From Primula veris (Eukaryota > Streptophyta > Magnoliopsida > Ericales > Primulaceae), in the NCBI GenBank assembly GCA_963682055.1, contig OY821740.1, positions 11,432,814-11,496,813 on the forward strand: 64,000 nucleotides of DNA, written 5' to 3'. Below are positions 58,027 through 64,000 of the stretch, in pieces. The stretch's first letter is position 1. Each line of letters starts with the position of its first letter. A program made the position numbers and the translations under genes. Under the pieces are notes generated by a model. The model made no database searches and was not told the DNA's origin. It saw only the letters and a list, made by a program, of their open reading frames with translations.

Positions 58027-59334
58027 ATGTCAACCATATTTTCCGTAGCCCTCCGACTTTTTATTACCGTTCTCTCTGTTCTGTCCCCCTCTTAAGCTGA
58101 TGATTATGGATTTACCGTCGACTTAATCCACAGAGACTTACCCGCATCTCCATTCCACAACCCTTCCCTAACTTCTTTCGAACATCTAAGAAATTGCTTT
58201 AAACGTTCTCATGATCGCGCAAATCATTTTAAATCGATTGCTAAAAAATCAGACTCAGTTTATAGCAAGTTAATCCCCTCAAGTGGAACCTATATGATGG
58301 AAATAACTCTCGGTACTCCAACATTCAATTTCTTTGCTATTGTTGACACGGGTAGCGACCTAACTTGGACTCAGTGTGAACCTTGTCCTCACTGTTATAA
58401 GCAAAAAGCACCTCTTTTCAATCCAAAAAAATCCTCGACATACAAAGAATTTCCTTGTAATTCCCGCACATGCCGCAGTCTAACAAGTCAAAATTGCAGT
58501 GTAGGCGGTACATGTCAATATTCCATTTTTTATGATGATGGATCCTATAGTAAGGGAACTCTTGCTTCTGAAAAACTCACTTTTAGTTCCATAAAGCATC
58601 GCCCCATTTCTTTTCCTAATATTATCTTTGGTTGTGGTTCACAAAGCGGTGGTTTATTCAGTGATGATGGATCTGGTTTAGTCGGCCTTGGAGGTGGGTC
58701 CGAGTCTCTTATTGCCCAATTAAATTCTACTATAAACGGAAGATTCTCCTATTGCTTGGTACCTGTGTTTTCTGATAAGAAAAAATCTAGCAAAATTCAT
58801 TTTGGAAAACGTTCAATTGTTTCAGGTCCTAAGGTTGTGTCCACTCCCATAATTACTAGTAAAACAATGAAAACGTTTTATTACCAGCTCACGTTAGAAG
58901 CTCTGTCTGTTGGAAAAGATAGAATAAAGGTTGTCAACTCCCCATCTGATATTGGGAATATTATTATCGACTCGGGGACAACCTTGACTTATCTTCTGCC
59001 TAGTGCCTATACCGAATTTGAGTCGTGAATAAAGAAAGCTATGGGAAATAAAACGGTCGAAGATCCTATGGAGACTTTAAATCTATGTTATAGAGTTAGC
59101 GATAAGCCTGCGTTCCCCACCATTACAGCACATTTTACTGGTGCCAACATTGAATTAAAGCCAATAAATACTTTCGTAGAAACGGGTGATGATGTAACTT
59201 GCCTTGCTTTTACACATTCAGATTTTGCTATTTTCGGAAATATCGCTCAGATAAATTACAAGGTCGGTTATGATCTCGTTAAGAAAACTGTGTCGTTCCA
59301 GCCTACTGTATGTGGATCATTGCAGCATTCATAA
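58027..59334 (+). pseudogene. CDR1-like aspartic protease pseudogene, tandem copy
   Basis: Tandem duplicate of the gene at 54328-55635, collinear and about 90% similar by eye. Two nonsense codons break it: TAA at 58096-58098, at the end of the signal peptide, and TGA at 59026-59028, after the TEFES segment that follows the second catalytic site. Both catalytic motifs survive (VDTGSD and IIDSGTT). Translation from a downstream ATG such as 58294 would give a 244-residue protein lacking signal peptide and C-terminal lobe, unlikely to be active. Confidence 0.93.
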
Positions 59335-59469
59335 GTTTCTTTTATAATTTTTTTCCTTTTAAGGAAACCTTTTCTGAATGTTAGCAAGTGGCAATTCTTG
59401 TTTCATGGCTTAATGTTACCATTGTTGGACAATATAATTAATCTTTTCGAGCTGATGTGTTTTACTTAT

Positions 59470-60732
59470 TTGTGAGATCGTATCAAGTACATTTTTTCTT
59501 TAATTTTTTTTAGATCTTATCAAGTACACAAGGAGGAAAGATATCGGTAAATTAGTGTGGGAAATTTGAGTTTAATACGATGCTATTATATTATCGGTTG
59601 ATCAGTAATGTTCATTCTTCATTTACATTTGGAAGCCTAACGTATCGATGGATATGTATTGTCTTTATTATAATTATATACTCATTAAGATTGTATAATG
59701 TTTAAAATCATTAGTCAAACAAATTAGTAAAATTAAATCTCAATACAGGCATAGCAAATAACAAACTTTAAGGTTTTTTATACATTTTTCAAGGAAAATA
59801 CATAATTTGTATGGTGTCCTATAGATGTTTAACAATCGGTATCACGTGCTTTGAAAACTTAAAATATTTACTTTGGCAAATTTACGCTTGCAATACATTT
59901 TTCAAGGATTAAATTTTGTTTCTTCTGATCTAAACATTATTATAATATCATCTTTTCGGATTTAGTTTGAGTTTTTTTACCAACGTATTGTTGTTGGAAA
60001 AACTATTTCTCAAACTATGGTCATTTCGAAACTATTTCACAATATATAGTTGTTCTATTTCAACATGATCCCACTCATTTTCAAAATCATTCTAAAAAAT
60101 CCACATACTTCTAACTAATAACCTTAGATTACCTATATAATACTAATGGTTATGGTAATATAATAATTTCGTAATACATGACAAATTGACAATAACTATG
60201 TAGGACAATATTTTTTCATTAAGTCATTGTAACTACTAAAAAAAGTATTTTTTTAATATTAAATAAGATACACCTCTAATCATTTGTAATTTAAAAAAGA
60301 AACATTCCTACCATTCATTAAATTAATTTCTAACACTTTCACTTTTTATATAAATAAAAACCAAAACCGGAAATAAGAAAAAAAATGCAGTAATTTATCA
60401 TATAGATATTAAATATACACTATTTGACTGAAACCGTAAATATGCCCTTTTTGATAAAAATAAGCTTGGGATCTTCATGAATTTTTATAAACTATGTCAT
60501 GAATGACTTTTCATAAGTTTATAATTAATAGATAAGAAAAATGAAACTATATATACATAGGTGATTTATGGATTCCGACTGCCCGAAATTTAAATAGGTT
60601 ATAGAAAAAGCTAAGAAAAAAAAGCTGAACAAACATTTTACTCAATCAAATGTTAGCCAAAATCTAAGCTAATTAAGTCATTGCAGTCATACAATTGTTA
60701 GCGGTTAACAAGCCATACACATACATGTATAT
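59470..60732. other. Intergenic, AT-rich
   Basis: Very AT-rich with no coding potential and no recognised repeats. Confidence 0.5.
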
Positions 60733-61118
60733 TGTTGGCTAGTACGGCTGAATCTTAGAGAGGGCTAAATAATCTTTTAAGCGTTTTTTACGAAAATAAA
60801 ATTGTAACCGCAACTAATAACCCAACTAGCTCAATATATATTTACGACAATAAATATGCGATGATAATGTATGAATAAATTGAAACATGCACACAATCAC
60901 AAATAATATAAGTTGCGAAAACTAAATAGTAAGGGAACAGATTAACACCACGATATATAGAAATTCGGTAAACCCGCATACGTGCTCTCTTCGTTATTCA
61001 CGCTACCGGGTATTTCACTATAATTTTCTTTCCAAGATTACAAGTCCTATCGTGCTAATCAACCGATTTACTCACCCTTTATCCAAGGATACAATCTTGA
61101 TACATCAAGCTAGTTGCT
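60733..61118 (+). mobile_element. Truncated LTR related to the solo LTR at 5567-6725
   Basis: Begins TGTTGGCTAGTACGGCTGAA and follows the first third of the solo LTR, including the ATATATAGAAATTCGGTAAA / GGGTATTTCACTA stretch. It breaks off where the inverted LINE/MITE fragment starts. Confidence 0.68.
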
Positions 61119-61400
61119 GAAATTTTGGTATAGAAGGTACAACAAATTGTGAAAATCAGTTTCTATTAGATCTTGATATTGGCTAGTAACTATTGTAAGC
61201 AGGAATCTTATAAGCCGGTTAATCCTTTGTATCAGGGCCTAAGTACAACGTAAAGACCAAGTGTTAGGCCTGTATATAGTACTCTCATGTTCGTATTTAA
61301 TTGTCAATTATGAAACTACGTGCAATTTTGATCAGCTTATAACTTGTATCAAAATTATTCAAATGATTTTTTTAAAAATCTAATCATAAAATTTAGGGTT
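61119..61400 (-). repeat. Inverted LINE plus MITE fragment
   Basis: The reverse complement of about 45271-45560, spanning the LINE/MITE junction (stretches such as GGCCTAAGTACAACGTAAAG). It therefore derives from a LINE copy that already held the MITE. Confidence 0.72.
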
Positions 61401-61695
61401 AATTCATGTTTTCTGTACCAAACTATCGCTGTTTAACAATTTGCATACTTAACTATTTTTTTTAACAATTTACATACTAAATTAACATAAATCGATCAAT
61501 AAGCATACTATTGGTGACATGTCATCAATTAAACACACAGTTGGCAAAATTTTGCTTACGTGGGCTTTCTGGCCTGTATTTGGCGCCAAAATCACTTACA
61601 CCCCAGAATTCATTACACCCAGCCAATTCTCTCACTAACCCAAAACCCATAACCCTAATTTTCAGACAGCCATTCTCTCACTAACACTCTCTTCA

Positions 61696-62145
61696 ATGGA
61701 CTACCACTGCCATTGTAGGAAAACCACAAAACTAAACACATCATGGACTGCGGAAAACCCAGGTCGCAGGTTTAGAAATTGTAAAACCAACTCTTGTTCA
61801 TTTTTCTTATGGGTTGATCCCCCTATTTGTGATCGTGCCACAAAAATAATACCAGGTTTATTGAAAGGAAAAAACACCTTGGAAGCTGACATGAAAGAAA
61901 TGCAAAGAGAGAATTCAAAAATGAAGAAACAAATTAATGAATTGCAGAATGAAAAAGCTTGTCTAATGCAGCTGGTTGAAGAATATGAAGGTGCGAAGAA
62001 AAAAGATATGGTGAAAAACATGAAGCAAGTGAAGAAGAAAAAGGGAAAAAATAGTAATGGTTGTATACTTGCTGTTTTTGTGATTTTAATTATTGTCCTG
62101 TCAATGATGTACCTGTTTGAGGAAGAAAAAGAATGTTTAATGTAA
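61696..62145 (+). CDS. GRF zinc-finger protein with coiled coil and C-terminal membrane anchor, 149 aa
   Basis: Starts MDYHCHCRKTTKL. The GRF zinc finger covers about residues 5-43, with the CHC...TSWT..NPGRRFRNC....CSFFLWVD pattern typical of this DNA/RNA-binding module. A long charged heptad-like segment at about 60-105 (LEADMKEMQRENSKMKKQIN, ELQNEKACLMQLVEEYE) predicts a coiled coil. A Lys-rich stretch is followed by a hydrophobic C-terminal segment (CILAVFVILIIVLSMMYLF), suggesting a tail-anchored protein. Short plant proteins of this architecture are numerous and often lie in or beside transposons. It converges on the gene at 62967-64000. Confidence 0.82.
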   Translation: MDYHCHCRKTTKLNTSWTAENPGRRFRNCKTNSCSFFLWVDPPICDRATKIIPGLLKGKNTLEADMKEMQRENSKMKKQINELQNEKACLMQLVEEYEGAKKKDMVKNMKQVKKKKGKNSNGCILAVFVILIIVLSMMYLFEEEKECLM

Positions 62146-62149
62146 TGGT

Positions 62150-62528
62150 TTCATGTAATGCTATGTGTATGAATGAATGAAGGGTTAATTCATGTAATGG
62201 TATGAGTATGAATGAATGTGTTGTTTTCTGATATCACAAGTACCCAAATCTCAGTCAAAAAATGAACTATTCCGAGTTCACAAAAGCCCCATTCTGAGAT
62301 GGCTATAAGTGGACAATAATCAGTCCAAAAATTGGTCAATTCTGAGATCATAAATACCCAAATCTCATCATAAAATGGACAATTCAGAGATGTTTTCATA
62401 AGAGCTCAGAAATACCTAAATCTCATCTCATTCTGAGTTCATAAGAGCTCTTTTCTGAGATCAAAAAAGACTGTGTTCTGAGCTGTTTTCATAACATATG
62501 AGGATAAAATTACAGAACAAAACTATAA
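62150..62528. repeat. Degenerate repeats with TCTGAGAT-type motifs
   Basis: ATTCTGAGAT, TTCTGAGATCA, CCAAATCTCA and AAATCTCATC recur on both strands at roughly 30-60-bp spacing, giving many short inverted pairs. The spacing resembles subterminal repeats of DNA transposons (inference). Confidence 0.55.
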
Positions 62529-62683
62529 CATCTCTCAGTACAAAAACATCATTGAGATGTCAACATTTGTAAGATCACAATGGTCATCTCTCAGTACAAA
62601 AACATCATTGAGATACCAACATTTCTAATATCACAATGGTCATCTCTCAGTACAAAAACATCATTGAGATACCAACATTTACT
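62529..62683. repeat. 56-bp tandem repeat, about 2.75 copies
   Basis: Unit CATCTCTCAGTACAAAAACA then TCATTGAGAT, CAACATTT and ATCACAATGGT, starting at 62529, 62585 and 62641. Confidence 0.93.
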
Positions 62684-62966
62684 ATACAAACTACTCAATA
62701 AAAACAGTAAATCAAATTACTATAGAAACAAAATAACACCATTAAATTGCCAAAATAGATACTTCATTCATAGGCCAGTAACAGACACCAAAGTGTTACT
62801 ATTCATACAGTAGCAAAGCTATTATAGGCCACCAAAATAAAAACAAAAGCAATAAGTACATTACAGGTCATTCAATTCATTAGCAGGTCTTCTCAAACCA
62901 ACAAAAGAAAATTAAAAGTACTTTGAAGTCTAATAAATAAAATATTTCTTACATAAATGTAACTTA

Positions 62967-64000
62967 CTACAAATTAGGGCCAGATTGACTCTGTTTTGCT
63001 TTCCATTGTTTCTTAAGCTCCAACTCAAGTTTAAGAGCAGCAGGTGTGAGATACATCTTGCCATCCTTATAAATATGTCCCTTTGTTGACTTTCCACCAC
63101 CTTTTGTTTTGTTTAAGATGCCAGCATGAAGTGTGTCACTGCCACTCTCACCATACTTGGTTAAATCCTCAAAATCCACAACAACAGGCCCTTTTTTTGG
63201 TGAATTTAATATTCTCATGCTTCTTCTCATCTTTAAACAATCAATAAAAATAGCAGTTAGAATATATTAGCACAAAAGCTACTAATAAAAAGCAATAATG
63301 GTTTTAATAAAATAAGAGAATTTACTGGTATTTGAGCTCTCTTTTTTCCAGTAAAGACTCCCAAAGGTTGACTGGACACTACTCTTGATGTTTGACCCAC
63401 TTCATCATGTTTTTCAGCTATATCATTTGCACTAAGGACCACATTATCACAGAAATCACCACTCTTATTCTCTCTCACAGTAGCAGGGCCTTTTTTTGGT
63501 GAATTTATTATTCTCATACTTCTTCTCACCTTTATACAGTCAATAAAAATAGTAATTAGAATATATTTTACAGTACCTAAGAGTAATAAAATAGCAATTA
63601 GACCAAAAACCACTAATAAAAAAAGTAAATGTTTTATGAAATTAAGAGAACTTACTGTCATTTTAGCTCTCTTTTTTCCAGTAAAAGCTCCCAAAGGTTG
63701 ACTGGATACTACTCTTGATGTTTGATCCACTTCATCCTGTTTTTCAGCTATATCATTTGCACTAAGAACCACATTATCACATAAATTATCACTCTCATTT
63801 TCCCTTTCATTACTCACACCATTTCCACCATATCCCACACCATCATTTTCCATCATATCTTCCACCACATTAGTTTCAACACCATCATTTTCTACCATAT
63901 TTTCCACCACAGTTTCAACACCATCATCATCTTCCTCATCCATACCAAAATCATCATTGTCACTGTTACTTTCATCAACTAAATGTGGAATTGCCTTTGG
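62967..64000 (-). CDS. Transposase-associated-like protein, partial, with a duplicated exon
   Basis: I recognise no enzymatic domain. It is open at the window's right edge. Exons on the minus strand: 63656-64000 (continuing), 63326-63529 and 62967-63230, all phase 0 with GT-AG introns. The first part is acidic (NSDNDDFGMDEEDDDG). Exons 1 and 2 end in the same segment (NVVLSANDIAEK, TSRVVSSQPLG, FTGKKRA). Exons 2 and 3 both start RRSMRI-NSPKKGP. A unit of about 330 bp has therefore been duplicated in tandem. The last exon ends with GHIYKDGKMYLTPAALKLEL and a basic tail. Such tails occur in plant MULE-related proteins, and the neighbouring GRF gene fits that context, but the assignment is tentative. 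Confidence 0.6.

Overview
The window is nuclear DNA of a flowering plant, most likely a eudicot. It is AT-rich and intron-containing, and it carries a plastid sigma factor, a chromodomain LHP1 homologue, a phloem-lectin gene, a tau glutathione transferase and a fasciclin-like protein, set among plant LTR retrotransposons, LINE tails and a MITE. I cannot name the species. No rRNA gene, intact tRNA gene or CRISPR array was seen.

Layout. 2.5-4.1 kb: three-exon PP2-A-like phloem lectin gene (minus). 5.1-13.1 kb: Copia-type LTR retrotransposon with a 5-bp target duplication and a 1159-bp solo LTR nested in its leader. 16.8-17.1 kb: small membrane protein (minus). 18.6-22.2 kb: six-exon LHP1/TFL2 homologue (minus) with a 26-nt micro-exon. 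24.2-31.4 kb: second Copia element of the same family and orientation. 32.4-38.2 kb: seven-exon SIG2-type plastid sigma factor (minus). 40.6 kb: small secreted Cys-containing peptide. 42.2-43.3 kb: single-exon FAS1 protein. 44.4-45.6 kb: orphan duplicated promoter plus a LINE tail holding a MITE. 46.5-47.7 kb: intronless PP2C pseudogene with stops, followed by a duplication around an LTR-like segment. 50.3-51.6 kb: two-exon tau GST. 54.3-59.3 kb: tandem pair of CDR1-like aspartic proteases, the first intact and the second a pseudogene. 61.7-64.0 kb: GRF zinc-finger gene converging on a gene with a duplicated exon that runs off the window.

The genes do not form a pathway. SIG2 (plastid transcription) and LHP1 (Polycomb silencing) are the two regulatory genes. 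The rest are single or tandem family members shaped by duplication and transposition.

The most unusual signal is inside the two Copia elements. Their interiors share about 95% of sequence by eye and are both non-coding, yet they are packed with short inverted repeats. Many have the same 8-nt loop, CC(T/A)GTCGT, between arms that differ from hairpin to hairpin but are self-complementary. The nested solo LTR shows the same style with a TCGG loop. I read this as a family of non-autonomous elements whose quasi-palindromes have been turned into near-perfect hairpins, either by template switching or by selection for RNA structure. Exon boundaries were placed by hand from splice signals, reading frame and recalled family resemblance. 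No search was run.
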